Assembly: GCF_014534745.1 (NCBI RefSeq)
Contig: NZ_JACVVP010000026.1
Span: forward strand, 37,635 to 101,634
Length of the DNA: 64,000 nucleotides
Direction of reading: 5' to 3'
Origin: Flammeovirga sp. EKP202
GTDB lineage: Bacteria; Bacteroidota; Bacteroidia; Cytophagales; Flammeovirgaceae
Shown piece by piece: positions 19,239 through 30,065 of this stretch. The notes below the pieces were generated by a model. The model did not search any database. It was not told where the DNA came from and worked only from the letters and a program-made list of their open reading frames with translations. Position 1 is the first letter of the stretch. The number at the start of each line of letters is the position of its first letter. A program made the translations under genes and the position numbers.

Positions 19239-20390
19239 ATGTCTACTATTAATTCAGAAGGATTCAAAAAGGAATCCTATACCCAAATGCTAGAAGAAAA
19301 AGATAAAATTCTTTCATTGATTTACGATACTGTTGGAGATGTAATTTTCGCTTTAAACGTCAATAAGGCAGGAGAATACATTTTTAGTTCGGTCAACCAA
19401 ACCTTTCTAAACGCTACAGGGTTAAAGCGTGAGCAAGTCATAGGGAAAAATGTCAAAGAAGTTATTCCTGAACCTTCTTTAACCATTGTGTTAGGTCATT
19501 ATCGAACAGCCATCAAAACTAAATCTAGCGTTAGTTGGGAAGAAATCACCCCTTATCCTACCGGAACAAAAATTGGAGAGGTTAGAATTGCTCCCGTCTT
19601 TGACAAAAATGAAAAATGTAAAATGCTTATTGGTAGTGTTCATGATATTACTGAGAGTCGAAATTACTCCAAAAAGCTCGAAGAATCAATGGAAAAAATT
19701 GCTCAGAAGAATTACGAACTTGAGCAAATGGGCTACGTCACTTCGCATGACTTAAGTGAACCATTGAACACCATACAAAGTTTCTCAATGCTCTTGAAAG
19801 AAGAATTGAATAATAAAACAGGTGACGAAGCAAAAGCATTCAAATATCTTGACTTCATTTCTTCAGCTACACAAAGAATGAAAACCCTCTTAAGAGGAAT
19901 GATAAACTATAACATCATTGGAAAAGAGTTAGAACTAAAGGAGGTTGATCTTAACCTACTTGTTGATAGTGTTTTGCAAGATTTAGCAGGTACTATTATG
20001 AAAGAAAATGCTGAAATTAATGTTCCTACTCTACCATCCATCAAAATCTATGAATCTGAGCTCAAAATTTTATTTCAAAATTTAATTAGCAATGCTATAA
20101 AATATAGACACCCTGATAGAGGTGTACAAATTGATATAAAAGTTTCGAACGAGAAAGAGAAAGTAAAGATTGAAATCATTGATAACGGGATCGGAATTGA
20201 TGAAGTATATTTTGAAAAAATCTTCCATGTTTTTCAACGGCTACATAAACAAAACCAATATGAAGGTTCAGGAATCGGCCTTTCAATTTGTAAGAAAGTA
20301 ATTGACTTGCACGATGGTCAAATATGGGTAGAAAAAAACACCCCATATGGAAGTAAATTTTGTTTTACACTTAGTAAGAAGTTGGTATGA
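19239..20390 (+). CDS. PAS-domain sensor histidine kinase
   Basis: The start at 19239 (MSTINSEGFK) is preferred to an in-frame ATG at 19140, whose 33-residue extension has no domain character. A PAS domain spans about residues 25-140 (DTVGDVIFALNVNKAGEYIF to GSVHDITES). A short coiled coil leads to the HisKA H-box YVTSHDLSEPLNTIQSF (His near residue 172). The HATPase has LFQNLISNAIKYRHPD (N box), EIIDNGIGID (G1) and GSGIGLSICKKVI (G2). There is no transmembrane helix, so it is a cytoplasmic sensor. Its stop overlaps the response regulator start by 4 bases. Confidence 0.88.
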   Translation: MSTINSEGFKKESYTQMLEEKDKILSLIYDTVGDVIFALNVNKAGEYIFSSVNQTFLNATGLKREQVIGKNVKEVIPEPSLTIVLGHYRTAIKTKSSVSWEEITPYPTGTKIGEVRIAPVFDKNEKCKMLIGSVHDITESRNYSKKLEESMEKIAQKNYELEQMGYVTSHDLSEPLNTIQSFSMLLKEELNNKTGDEAKAFKYLDFISSATQRMKTLLRGMINYNIIGKELELKEVDLNLLVDSVLQDLAGTIMKENAEINVPTLPSIKIYESELKILFQNLISNAIKYRHPDRGVQIDIKVSNEKEKVKIEIIDNGIGIDEVYFEKIFHVFQRLHKQNQYEGSGIGLSICKKVIDLHDGQIWVEKNTPYGSKFCFTLSKKLV

Positions 20391-20818
20391 ATAAGATGTT
20401 AGATTGCATAATATGCATTGACGATGATGAGGCTACAAATTATTTTAATGAAACAGTAATTAAGGGGATGAATATCGTCAAAAATCCCTTGTTCTATGAA
20501 GATGCGGATATTGCATTAGATTATTTATCAAAACCGATAGAAAATCTCAAGGTTCCTGATTTAATTTTATTGGACCTTAATATGCCCAAAACAAATGGTT
20601 GGGATTTCTTAGATAAATACGTAACGAAGGGTTTCGCTCAGAAATTTAATCAAACCAAAATTGTTATTTTAACAACATCTATTAATCCTTTAGATAAGAT
20701 AAAAGCCGATTCTTATGAATGTGTGTCTGAACTTGTCAATAAAATTTTAGATGCTAGTAAAATTCAAGGGATTTTAAAAAATCAATTTGGTTTTCAATTT
20801 GAAAGTGCCAACAACTGA
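20387..20818 (+). CDS. Single-domain response regulator (CheY/Rcp1-like)
   Basis: 143 residues consisting of only a receiver domain. The acidic pocket is at D12-D14, phospho-acceptor D63 lies in LILLDLNMP, and the Thr/Ser switch in VILTTSINP. It overlaps the upstream kinase gene by 4 bases (ATGA), so this is a coupled two-component pair. With no DNA-binding output, it probably acts through protein contacts or as a phosphorelay intermediate. Its target is unknown. Confidence 0.88.
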   Translation: MNKMLDCIICIDDDEATNYFNETVIKGMNIVKNPLFYEDADIALDYLSKPIENLKVPDLILLDLNMPKTNGWDFLDKYVTKGFAQKFNQTKIVILTTSINPLDKIKADSYECVSELVNKILDASKIQGILKNQFGFQFESANN

Positions 20819-20822
20819 TTTC

Positions 20823-20877
20823 AAAAAAAGAGCAGTATCTCAAAAGCCACCAATTAAAATACTGCTCTTTTTATTAC
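20823..20877. terminator. Intrinsic terminator between convergent genes
   Basis: AAAAAGAGCAGTAT pairs with ATACTGCTCTTTTT around a loop of about 22 bases. It lies between the response regulator stop (20818) and the end of the minus-strand beta-helix gene (20890), with A- and T-tracts on both sides. Confidence 0.82.
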
Positions 20878-20889
20878 AAGTCCAACGTT

Positions 20890-23313
20890 TTAGTTTTTAA
20901 TCACTTGCTTTGTCATTGATTTACCTTCAGCAATCAATTTTAATAGGTAGACCCCATTGCTTTGACTTCTTAAATCAATACTTGAGATTGATGAAGTAGA
21001 CGAAAATTCCTGATCTAAAATTACTTGTCCCATCATATTGTAAACTATCACTCTTGGTTGAAGGGACATTTTATTCCATTTGATATTAAAAACACCTTTA
21101 GAAGGGTTAGGATATACCACTACTTGAGTTGCTTGTATTTCTTCTGTAGACGAAACAATATCTGTTACTTCAAATGAATAAGTATCAAAGGCTAAATAGT
21201 TATCATCGCTTGCATCAAGAATTCTAAGCTCCACTTCTACTTTATAATTTTGACCCACTTCCCAATCCGTTACCTGCAGTAGAGTAATAGTTGTTATACC
21301 TTCTCCTGCTGTCACATTTTTTCTTCCTTCAGAAAGTTTTGTACCTGATGGTGAAATTACCTTAGCCACTAACTCATGATCAGAAGTTGAGGCGTAGTTG
21401 ATTTTAATTTCAATTGCATCACCTACATCAAGTGTTGGTTTTGGGTTTAGAATCTCTATATTATTTTCAGAAGGGATATCTGCAACAGGTACCCAATCTG
21501 CTCCTGGCACCCACATTTCTCCACCTCTCTCATAGGCTCCGATATCTGGTGCGTCTCCAAGAAAGCCATCAGTAAAACCTGAAATTTCTTTTCCTGCATC
21601 GATCAGGGCCGAACCTTCTTTTGGTACAAAATTAAGATTTGCGGCATCCTCAAAAGGATCATTTGCATCAATAATATTTTCAGGCTGAACATCCGTTCCA
21701 TACCATGGAGCCTTGTCAGCATAATTGTTTATAATTACAACATCATCAAGCGTAAAACCATTTTCCCAACGTCCCATTCCTTCAGATGCTTTTAAAATGG
21801 AATTATTATAGATATCTAAATCCCAGTTATCCCAGTTGATTTGTATACCCGTCCATGAAACATTGTATACTACATTGTTGTAAACCTTATATCCTTTACT
21901 GTGATTATCTAAATAAATACCTGCCACTTTGTAACCTGCATGAGGTGCTGCTGTAGAATTATGAAACCAGTTATGGTGTATTTCAGTGTTCTTATAATCT
22001 GAATTTCCAACAGTATAGAAAACGCCACCATCAGCATTCATTTTCATTACATCAAAAACATTATTGTAAGCAATAACTGCATCTCCGCCACTTACATAAA
22101 TTCCACTTCTTCCACTTCCTGATACTGTATTATTTTCAATAATAGTCCCTGGACAATTTGAACGAATAGGTTCAGAGTGAATACCTATTGTATTAAAATT
22201 TCTTACAATATTATTTTTAATTGTTGTATTTCTTGATCCTTTCCATGATGCCAACATAGAAATACCATTGGCGGTACCATATTCAATCAGATTTCGTTCA
22301 ATCAAAGTATTCTGCCCTTCCACCGTAATTGCACCTGAACCAATTTGAGCATCTGTATTGTCTAATTCATCTAAAATTGGAATACCATGACGAATCGTCG
22401 AATTTCTAATCACATTATAATTACCACTTGTCAATAAGATCCCTCCAAATGTCTCAATTCCATCCACTACAATATAATTTTTCGTTAGACGAAACGTATA
22501 TTCACGAGCTCTGTATTCACATTGACCATTGGCAGGATTTTCACCATTGGGTGCTTTAAAGTATACTTCTTGGTTTGATGCATCATAATAGTACTCTCTT
22601 TCAAAATCCAATGCATCTAAACTATTGAATAAATAGAAAATACCTCTATGTCCGTTTCTTTCAACGGTTGGGTTGTGAACTCCAAAAGGCCACCTAGAAA
22701 TATCTACGGCATTAAATTCTACTTTTGAATTAGAATAGGATTGTATTTTCCGAGTCCAACTTGCACCTGAATGTCCTCCTAAATACCACATATAGCCCTG
22801 GCTCCAATCGAAATTTGGAACTCCATCATATTCAATATGAGATCCCGAACCTCCTTTGATATATTTGGCATCAGGCGTGTAAGGGTCATTATCTACATTA
22901 TTAGGCCAACGAGCAATATCCATCATATTACCATCATAGAATAAAGCATTGTGCTCCATACCTAACGGCATTGTAACACTTGCCTTATAGATATTGTCCT
23001 TTGTCAACGTCCAGGTTTTAATTTCTTCTACTGCTGATACGATTACTTTCTCATTATCAGCCGCTTTAAAAGTAATAGGGTTTCCCGCATTTCCGCTTCT
23101 TGATGGGACCACTGTTTCACGGTATGTACCTTCATGAATGATAATTACATCACCAGCAACAGCAACACTCGCTGCTTTCTGTATGGTTAAATAGGGATTG
23201 GAAGAGGTTCCATCATTGGTGTCATTTCCATCTTTTGCCACATGTATTTCAGTAGCGAAAGAGAGTGTATTAAAACACATCCACAAGAAGAGCGTAAAAA
23301 TTTGTTTATTCAT
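20890..23313 (-). CDS. Secreted right-handed beta-helix protein with T9SS sorting domain (putative polysaccharide lyase/glycosidase)
   Basis: 807 residues with an N-terminal signal peptide (ending FATEIHVA). Residues 20-70 have AKDGNDTNDGTSSNPYLTIQ and GDVIIIHEGTYRETV, the usual entry to right-handed parallel beta-helix enzymes. Repeated N-x-V/I rungs follow (NNIVRNFNTIGIHSEP, IENNTVSGSGRSGIYVSGG, IHHNWFHNS, YNNVVYNVSW). The C-terminal 75 residues (VVYPNPSKGVFNI, YNMMGQVILDQEF, GVYLLKLIAEGKSMTKQVIK) form a type A type IX secretion sorting domain. It is probably an extracellular polysaccharide-active enzyme of an unassigned family; the substrate is unknown. It is next to a TonB receptor and a GH115 gene. 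Confidence 0.85.
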   Translation of the reverse strand: MNKQIFTLFLWMCFNTLSFATEIHVAKDGNDTNDGTSSNPYLTIQKAASVAVAGDVIIIHEGTYRETVVPSRSGNAGNPITFKAADNEKVIVSAVEEIKTWTLTKDNIYKASVTMPLGMEHNALFYDGNMMDIARWPNNVDNDPYTPDAKYIKGGSGSHIEYDGVPNFDWSQGYMWYLGGHSGASWTRKIQSYSNSKVEFNAVDISRWPFGVHNPTVERNGHRGIFYLFNSLDALDFEREYYYDASNQEVYFKAPNGENPANGQCEYRAREYTFRLTKNYIVVDGIETFGGILLTSGNYNVIRNSTIRHGIPILDELDNTDAQIGSGAITVEGQNTLIERNLIEYGTANGISMLASWKGSRNTTIKNNIVRNFNTIGIHSEPIRSNCPGTIIENNTVSGSGRSGIYVSGGDAVIAYNNVFDVMKMNADGGVFYTVGNSDYKNTEIHHNWFHNSTAAPHAGYKVAGIYLDNHSKGYKVYNNVVYNVSWTGIQINWDNWDLDIYNNSILKASEGMGRWENGFTLDDVVIINNYADKAPWYGTDVQPENIIDANDPFEDAANLNFVPKEGSALIDAGKEISGFTDGFLGDAPDIGAYERGGEMWVPGADWVPVADIPSENNIEILNPKPTLDVGDAIEIKINYASTSDHELVAKVISPSGTKLSEGRKNVTAGEGITTITLLQVTDWEVGQNYKVEVELRILDASDDNYLAFDTYSFEVTDIVSSTEEIQATQVVVYPNPSKGVFNIKWNKMSLQPRVIVYNMMGQVILDQEFSSTSSISSIDLRSQSNGVYLLKLIAEGKSMTKQVIKN

Positions 23314-23530
23314 AGTTCTTTATAAGTAATTTAAATCGGCTTTTATTGCCATTCATTTCATCATTCAGGTCAATGATAATTCCTGATGCTTATTTATCAG
23401 TTTTTATTGCGTATACTTTGGGTTAAAAATAGGTTTTAGAATACCGCAACAAAGGAAGATATTTAAAGTATACAGGGGGTTGTTCAAAATATACCGTAAA
23501 AAAGAAGACGATTCTCCCCCTTTTTTCCAT

Positions 23531-23565
23531 AAAAAAAGTAGTAACACCCAAGGTATTACTACTCT
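23531..23565 (-). terminator. Intrinsic terminator for the TonB receptor transcript (minus strand)
   Basis: On the minus strand AGTAGTAATACC ... GTGTTACTACT forms a hairpin followed by a run of seven Ts. It lies 50 bases downstream of the receptor stop at 23613. Confidence 0.75.
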
Positions 23566-23612
23566 TCTATACTGGTCGGATTCAGCAGTTATTTCATTCT
23601 AGATTTTGGAGT

Positions 23613-25705
23613 TTATAAATTATAACTCAACTTCATCCAATACGCTCTACCCGGCTTCATCATTTTATGATAATCATAATGTTCTGCATCTAATAAATTT
23701 GTTACATCAAATGCAATACCTACCTTAAATGGGAATGTATAGCTTACCCCCACATTAAAGTTATTATTTGTTGGTACCCAAAAATCATTGTCACTTCCAA
23801 TAGCTGTAAAGTAGGTAATAGGATAACTATTAACATATTTGTACTGCACATAGGATTGTAAACTAGCTCCTTTTAAAAATACATTTTCCTGATGAAAAGA
23901 TAATGTTGCACTTGTCATCATAGTTGGCATATCTGGTATTTGTTGTTCATCAAATACTTGTTTGTTTGATGACTGATCATCCTCATTATTAACCAAACTT
24001 AGTGAAGAGGTATTAATATTAAAAGATATCATTTTCTTGAAATTATAATTAAAATCAAGCTCCCAACCCTTTCCAATCAGCGCAGGATTATTATAAGGTA
24101 TAACACCTTGAAAATAAGATTTATAAGATATAAGATCTTTTATATTTCGGTGAAAACCCTTTAATTGTAATGCAAATTCATGATCTTCATTGATACTTAA
24201 ATTATCAAAGCTTAAACCAAGATTAAAATTTGTACTATTTTCTGGTTTCAATTCAGGGTTTCTCATTATATCAAAGTCACTCCCTAATACTTCACTAGCT
24301 AACGGCAACCTCACTGTCTTTTCTATTGAGGTAAGAACTTGCAACCATTTTAATGCTCTAAATGAAGCTGAAAACCCTCCACCCCAAGAAGTATTATCAT
24401 AAGCTACTTCTTCTTGTTCATCTGGATTTCCAACATAAGGAGAGCTAGTTTTTGTATTTGCAGCGTATCCATAGTATTTACCAAAAGTGGTAGTTTGTAG
24501 ACGTTGATCAAACCAATTACCAGTCCATGCTAAACCTATAATTGTTTCGGCAGTATTAGTAGGTTCTCCTGAAATAGTCTCATTTGTTTTGATTAACCTT
24601 GGTGTTGATTTCGTTCCTTGTCTTATAAAGTTTAATTCAAGTAAATGATGATCACTTATCTCATATTGAGTATTAAATCGGGTAATTAAAGAATTGTTTT
24701 CAAACTCATACCATCCAAGTGGTAACTCACCAGGTATTATCATGTCTGTTTCATAAGCGTTTCCATACCAATCGTACGGTACATAGATGTATCAATTAAA
24801 GCATCCGTATTCATCGAATAGGCCGCATAAATATCTAGAGACAAACCGTCTAAGAAAAGATTTTCCTTTTTATACTTCAGAGTAGGCATTACAAATTTGT
24901 TCTCACTCCTCACTTTTCCAAATGGCATTCTCATATCATTATCATTTGGTACTCCTTTATCAGACATAGAAGTAGTTAACCCTACAAATAATGCATCTGT
25001 CCACTTTTTATTGGTTACTCCAACCTCAACTTTTGCATGTGCTATATTCACATCATTGTTAAACCTTTGAGCAGCACTACCTTTGGTAATTTCTATTATT
25101 TGTCCTGTATTCCTATCAATATCGTCCATACCCCATATATAATAGTTATTTTCTGAAGCAGTATAATAAGAAGCCAATTTAGCAGTGAGACCATTTCTTT
25201 GATTCACCCATTGCCCTTGAATATGTGCCTGATGTGTATTAAAAGAACCCATAGAATAAGATGCATCAATAAAAGACGTCTTAGATTTTTTTGTAATGAT
25301 ATTGATGGTTCCACCTAAAGCATCAGTACCCAACCCCACTGGATTAATACCTTTGTAAATTTCAATTTTCTCCACAAAAGCTGGATTAAGCGTACTTATT
25401 GCTAAACTTCTACCCATATTATTGGTAGGAATACCATCAATACAAAAGGCTATGGAATTGTCTGATACACCGTTGAGCATGTAAGAAAAATCACCTCCAA
25501 TACTACCATCTTCACGAACATGTACTCCTGAAGTTTGGTTTAAGATCCTATTTAAAGACATACTATAAGAATGCCATTTTGTAACATCTACGGTATCATA
25601 TACTACATTGGATTGAGTAGGTAGTTCTTGATTTTGATGATTTTGAGAAAATAGATCAACAGTAAAAATGATCAATAATAATTGAAGGAAAAGTATTTGT
25701 TTCAT
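23613..25705 (-). pseudogene. TonB-dependent receptor split by a single-base frameshift near 24775
   Basis: Frame 1 (25705 to 24740, 321 residues) has signal peptide MKQILFLQLLLIIFTVDLFS, a plug domain (LNRILNQTSGVHVREDGSIG, CIDGIPTNNMG, VEKIEIYKGINPVGLGTDAL, GGTINIIT) and first barrel strands. Frame 2 (23613 to about 24775, open upstream of its first ATG at 24743) continues the barrel and ends RAYWMKLSYNL with terminal aromatic/Leu. At the switch, frame 1 reads SMYRTIG and frame 2 reads YDWYGNAYETDM, so deletion of one base in a SMYR-YDWYG context explains it. The joined protein of about 697 residues is a normal receptor length. It probably imported oligosaccharide or a metal chelate. A sequencing error is possible. 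Confidence 0.85.
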
Positions 25706-26204
25706 CTTTAATTTTGATAAAAAATTTAGTTGTAATGTTCCAATTATCTCGAATTGTTATTGTTCTTAATTCGATAATTCAGCTTTATGGCTTATTGAAG
25801 TTTTACAATAGTTTGAAGCACATAAAATTAGTCGTTAGAAATTTCACATTGAACTAGTTTTTACAGAAAATTTCTTTTTTCGTAAAAAACCAGCAGTAAA
25901 TTTCCCTTTTCGCAATTTATAAGGTATGACATTATATTTTTTCGAGACGAAAGTAAATAATATTGTTTTTGTATCAAAAATATAGACTACTCGATCTCAC
26001 AAGAAGTCTATTTTGAATACAATTCATAAATCACATTTTAAGTTATAACTCAATTTCATCCAATACGCCCTACCCGATTCTTATACAGAATTATTAGGTT
26101 TAGTTTTTAATTCAGAAGTATAAATGTTTCATATAAAAAAGTTCGGTGCTACCTTCCGAAGAAAGAGCACCAAACATTGACATTACCGAAACATTAAATA
26201 CTCA
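25706..26204. other. Intergenic region with a TonB-receptor 3'-end remnant
   Basis: About 500 bases lie between the receptor and GH115 genes. At roughly 26038-26085 the minus strand encodes SGRAYWMKLSYNL, almost identical to the last residues of the receptor that ends at 23613, but with no upstream ORF. The rest (25730-26030) is AT-rich with no recognised gene. A terminator for the GH115 gene lies at its right end. Confidence 0.6.
26135..26175 (-). terminator. Intrinsic terminator for the GH115 gene (minus strand)
   Basis: Minus strand: GGTGCT ... AGCACC around an 15-base loop (26145-26171), then GAACTTTTTT. It lies about 35 bases after the GH115 stop. Confidence 0.7.
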
Positions 26205-29200
26205 TTAATGTGCCTTTTTAGGTTTAACAATTAAAGCATTAATCATCCATTTCCCTGAGAGGGTCAGTGTGAGTAATTCCTCTTCATTCACCTCTACTTC
26301 TACTGTTTTTATTTTTTGTTTTCCGGTATAAACCTCTTCATTGTCCATCAGCAATTGATCATTTATACTAAAGGACATCTTGTAGTCAACCCCTTTATTG
26401 TAGATCATTTCTTCTTTAATTCGAGCATCTCCCATATAAAATGTCACATCATAAGTGCCCTTCTTTAGTTTGATGTAAAATTTAGCTTCTTTCTTACCTT
26501 TTAAACCATCTCTTTGCCAAAAAGGAACTCGTTCTGAAGATTCATTATGCGAAAATCCGACATGTTGAACGTCCTCTTTGTCCCAACCCCACTGATTCGT
26601 ATTTTCATTGAAAATGTGTCGCTGATTGACTGGAGCAAAACCATGTGCTTCAATCATTGCATACATTGCAAAATTCAAACTAACTTCAGTCAAAGGTTCA
26701 GGTTTTGGATAGGCTAATACTTGTGCATTTTTATACGATATTTTTGGAGCGGAAACTAAATTGGAAGAACTGAAATCTGAACTGCTATTATAACTTTCTG
26801 GACTACCCAAAAGTGATCTTTTCTGAATAACTTCAGCTTGTTGATCTGTACAAATTACTACTCGGTCAATCCCTATTCCATTATCTACTTGATAAATTTT
26901 TAGTGTATGATACCCCGGCTGATCCACTTTTATTTTAAAAGGCATTTTCTCCATTTGTAAGAGTACATTTCTATGCCATGTCAGCGTCTCTTTTGTACCA
27001 TCAGCCATTGTAGTAGTAATTTTTTGTCCTTTGTGTCTTATTCCATTTAAGACCTGAGGTTCATTATCATCCAAACCAATGGCTATTTCACATGTTTTGC
27101 CTTTCCCTTCATTAAGCGTTGGAATACGGTATAATTGTCCATAGAAAGTTCCAGTACTTGAAAAATAGACAGAATATTCCAATCGGGCTGCTTTATCCTT
27201 TAAGTCATCAGTAACTTTTTCTCCACCTTTTACAAACATAGAAGAACCTGAAAAACCAAAGCCTTGATACTTTTCCCATGTTCCATTTCCATTTTTAAGA
27301 GCAGTATAATTTTCGGCTTCAATAGCTACAATACCATTACCTTCAACATAGGTATCTTCTCTTAACTTAAAATCATATTTAGTGGCTTTGATAGGAAATG
27401 AAGTGACCTCTCCGTCTTTACCCTTTACACTAAGCTTAGCCTGATGATCTCCTGAGGGTAAATAATTCCAATCAATAGTGACAAAAATACGTTCTTCTAC
27501 TTCTAATGTTCCTGAACTCTTCGTTAGTTTAATCCAGTCCACATCACTCTGAATTTCCCAATCCAATGGTAAAAATCCTTTATTAAAAATATCAATGAAG
27601 CGTTGGTTATCTTCGAAAGAGGAGAACCTTAATGTAACATCTTCTTTCCCGGTCACTTGACCTTCACAAACTGCTCCAATTTCTGTTTTGGCTTCCTCAA
27701 GAAAACGTTCATCGTAAACCAAATTATTTGGAATATTAGCCACATCAAATACTCTTTCCTTAAAGTTGTAAAGTGCATAAGGATCCATTATTCCATTCCA
27801 CTTTCCATCTTTCAATTGTTCGTTATAATATTTTAAATCGGCTTGGATATCAGCTTCTGCTTGTTCTGAAAGGAATTTATAAACATTGACACTCCCAAAT
27901 CGACCTTGTTTGGCATAAGCAATATTTTTTCGATAATATTCTATTTTCTGTAGCATCAAATGGGTAGAACGTATGGGATAATATGCTAAGTGCCAAAATG
28001 GAGCTTTATAATTTTCATCTAAAGACTCATAAATTGCTTTTGCTTTCTCTTCCAATTCCCCTGCCCAATGAATTTGTCGCTGAGCCTCGTCTCCAAAATC
28101 AAAAGCACTATAATACTGATACATCCAATTATTACTATACGTCCAATCCCAAAAAGGTGTCATTGCTTCTGGTCTTTTTGAGCGACAAAGGTTATGAAAA
28201 TTAGTAATCAGTTCTGCCACTTCTTCCACTTGCATTTTGTCCATTCCAAATTGTTGTTGTGCACTTTTTTGGAGAAATGATTTTGTGGTGTTCCTAGGAT
28301 AAGATTCAATATCATAAGCTAATTCCATAAAAAATTGTGCTCCTATTTCAGCAGGTTTAATATCTCCTACATTTACAATCCAAAATGCCCTTGCATTCGC
28401 ATCATACACTTTTCGGAGTTCTTCTTGCATCAATGGAAGTGAAGTAGTATATAACCAATCATAGGTAGTTGGATAACCTTGGTAAGCGATATGATAATAG
28501 ATCCCGTTTCCACCCTTTCTTTGTTGTTCATGTGGTCTTGGTAATTGTCGAGCATAACCAAAGTTGTCTTCTGTCCAAACCATCATCACGTCCTCAGGAA
28601 TTTTCACTCCTTCACATTTCTCTTTCCCATCACGACTTTCCCCATTATACAACTCCCCTGTTTCTTCATAAGGCACAAAAACTTGTGGCACCGCATCCTC
28701 TGACCCGAAAGTCTCCTTGATCATTTGACGTTGGCGGTTGATGACCGTTTGCAATAGCTTTACTTTATTTTCTAAAGTGGGATTTTCAAGATTTTCATAT
28801 AAAAAAGGAGAGTCATGCACACCTCTAATACCCAAAGTGTAGATCATATTATACTCCTTAGACTCCTCCAAACGTTCTTGCCAATAAGCTTCAATTGTTT
28901 TTGGATTGACAGTATAATCCCAAACTGGAACTCCCTTGGCATCATACATATTTGCATGAGCTTCTGCCCAATCCTCCCACTCATCATAATTATTCCTTGC
29001 CATGTTTTCACAATGCGATGTTCCAACGTAAATACCATATTCTTTCGCATTCATGGGATTAATAGGTTGACCATTTTTATCTTTGGCTTCAAAAAAGTAA
29101 CTACTCCTTTTCATCATTCCTGGCCATATCGTATTGGCTTTTAAACGTAATAAAAGTTCAAAAACTCTTTGGTACACCTCTGGACTTGGATTGCCATGAA

Positions 29201-29819
29201 GCTTATCCTTTGATGTATTTTCACTCCATTGCGTAAGTGCTTCCTCATCATTAATAAAAATACCTCTAAACTTTACAGAAGGCTCGTGTGGCAATACCAA
29301 TACATCTTTTAAAATGACTTTATCTTTCTTTTTTGGAATCACATCACACCACCAATAAAGTGGAGAAACGCCAATACGCTCTGATAGCTCATAAATACCA
29401 TATACAGCACCCAAAGCATCACTACCCACCACTACCAAAGCATTCTTTTTAACTTTTGAATAAATGAGGGGCTTCAAAAGAAACGACTCTCTCATTTGCT
29501 TCATTTTGGAAGCTTCTTGAAGTTGTTTTTTCTTTTGTAATTGTTGAATATTTTTATCCTCTGTTGTGCCAATAATAATCACCTGCTCTCCTGCATTCTT
29601 TAAGGAATGAATCACTTTGGGATGAAGCCCCGTCACCATTTCAATATCATTTTGCAAATCCTTTACAGCACGGAGTATTTGAGGTGCTGCATTTTCTGAA
29701 ACATAAATCTCTGCCACTTTTCCACCTTCAAATAATTGGAAAGTTGTTTGCCCTACAGAATCGATACTTAACACCATCAGTAACATTACACCAATAAATG
29801 CATTGAGTATTTTCGCCAT
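26205..29819 (-). CDS. Glycoside hydrolase family 115 protein (xylan alpha-1,2-glucuronidase-like)
   Basis: The start at 29819 (MAKILNAFIGVMLLMVLSIDSVGQ signal peptide) is chosen; ATGs at 29825 and 29864 are alternatives. About 1204 residues, larger than the typical 950 because of an extra C-terminal domain. An N-terminal GH20b-like domain (AAPQILRAVKDLQNDIEMVTG) is followed by the catalytic barrel with RGIFINDEEALTQW, WPGMMKRSSYF, GIYVGTSHCENMARNN, TLGIRGVHDSPF, VFVPYEETGELYNG and MVWTEDNFGYARQLPRP, all characteristic of GH115. A further domain begins VAIEAENYTALKNG. Known GH115 enzymes remove (methyl)glucuronic acid from xylan. It is probably periplasmic or on the surface, as no T9SS tail is seen. 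It is divergent from a membrane regulator gene. Confidence 0.92.
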   Translation of the reverse strand: MAKILNAFIGVMLLMVLSIDSVGQTTFQLFEGGKVAEIYVSENAAPQILRAVKDLQNDIEMVTGLHPKVIHSLKNAGEQVIIIGTTEDKNIQQLQKKKQLQEASKMKQMRESFLLKPLIYSKVKKNALVVVGSDALGAVYGIYELSERIGVSPLYWWCDVIPKKKDKVILKDVLVLPHEPSVKFRGIFINDEEALTQWSENTSKDKLHGNPSPEVYQRVFELLLRLKANTIWPGMMKRSSYFFEAKDKNGQPINPMNAKEYGIYVGTSHCENMARNNYDEWEDWAEAHANMYDAKGVPVWDYTVNPKTIEAYWQERLEESKEYNMIYTLGIRGVHDSPFLYENLENPTLENKVKLLQTVINRQRQMIKETFGSEDAVPQVFVPYEETGELYNGESRDGKEKCEGVKIPEDVMMVWTEDNFGYARQLPRPHEQQRKGGNGIYYHIAYQGYPTTYDWLYTTSLPLMQEELRKVYDANARAFWIVNVGDIKPAEIGAQFFMELAYDIESYPRNTTKSFLQKSAQQQFGMDKMQVEEVAELITNFHNLCRSKRPEAMTPFWDWTYSNNWMYQYYSAFDFGDEAQRQIHWAGELEEKAKAIYESLDENYKAPFWHLAYYPIRSTHLMLQKIEYYRKNIAYAKQGRFGSVNVYKFLSEQAEADIQADLKYYNEQLKDGKWNGIMDPYALYNFKERVFDVANIPNNLVYDERFLEEAKTEIGAVCEGQVTGKEDVTLRFSSFEDNQRFIDIFNKGFLPLDWEIQSDVDWIKLTKSSGTLEVEERIFVTIDWNYLPSGDHQAKLSVKGKDGEVTSFPIKATKYDFKLREDTYVEGNGIVAIEAENYTALKNGNGTWEKYQGFGFSGSSMFVKGGEKVTDDLKDKAARLEYSVYFSSTGTFYGQLYRIPTLNEGKGKTCEIAIGLDDNEPQVLNGIRHKGQKITTTMADGTKETLTWHRNVLLQMEKMPFKIKVDQPGYHTLKIYQVDNGIGIDRVVICTDQQAEVIQKRSLLGSPESYNSSSDFSSSNLVSAPKISYKNAQVLAYPKPEPLTEVSLNFAMYAMIEAHGFAPVNQRHIFNENTNQWGWDKEDVQHVGFSHNESSERVPFWQRDGLKGKKEAKFYIKLKKGTYDVTFYMGDARIKEEMIYNKGVDYKMSFSINDQLLMDNEEVYTGKQKIKTVEVEVNEEELLTLTLSGKWMINALIVKPKKAH

Positions 29820-30065
29820 ATTCATTACCTTTTTTACATCAAAAAAAATTGTCTCGTCAATCATGAAAGCTTATGAGCAAAATTATGTTAAGACCTTAGA
29901 CACAAACAATATTTAAAGCAAGAATTACGTTTTTTAACCGTTAAAAATTTACCTCAAAACACTATATATCAATACATTAACAATACATCAATCTAACATT
30001 AAGAGCAAAGGCTTAATTTGGTGAATTAGAAATAGTTGTTTATTTTCGAGATCAAATACAAGCAA

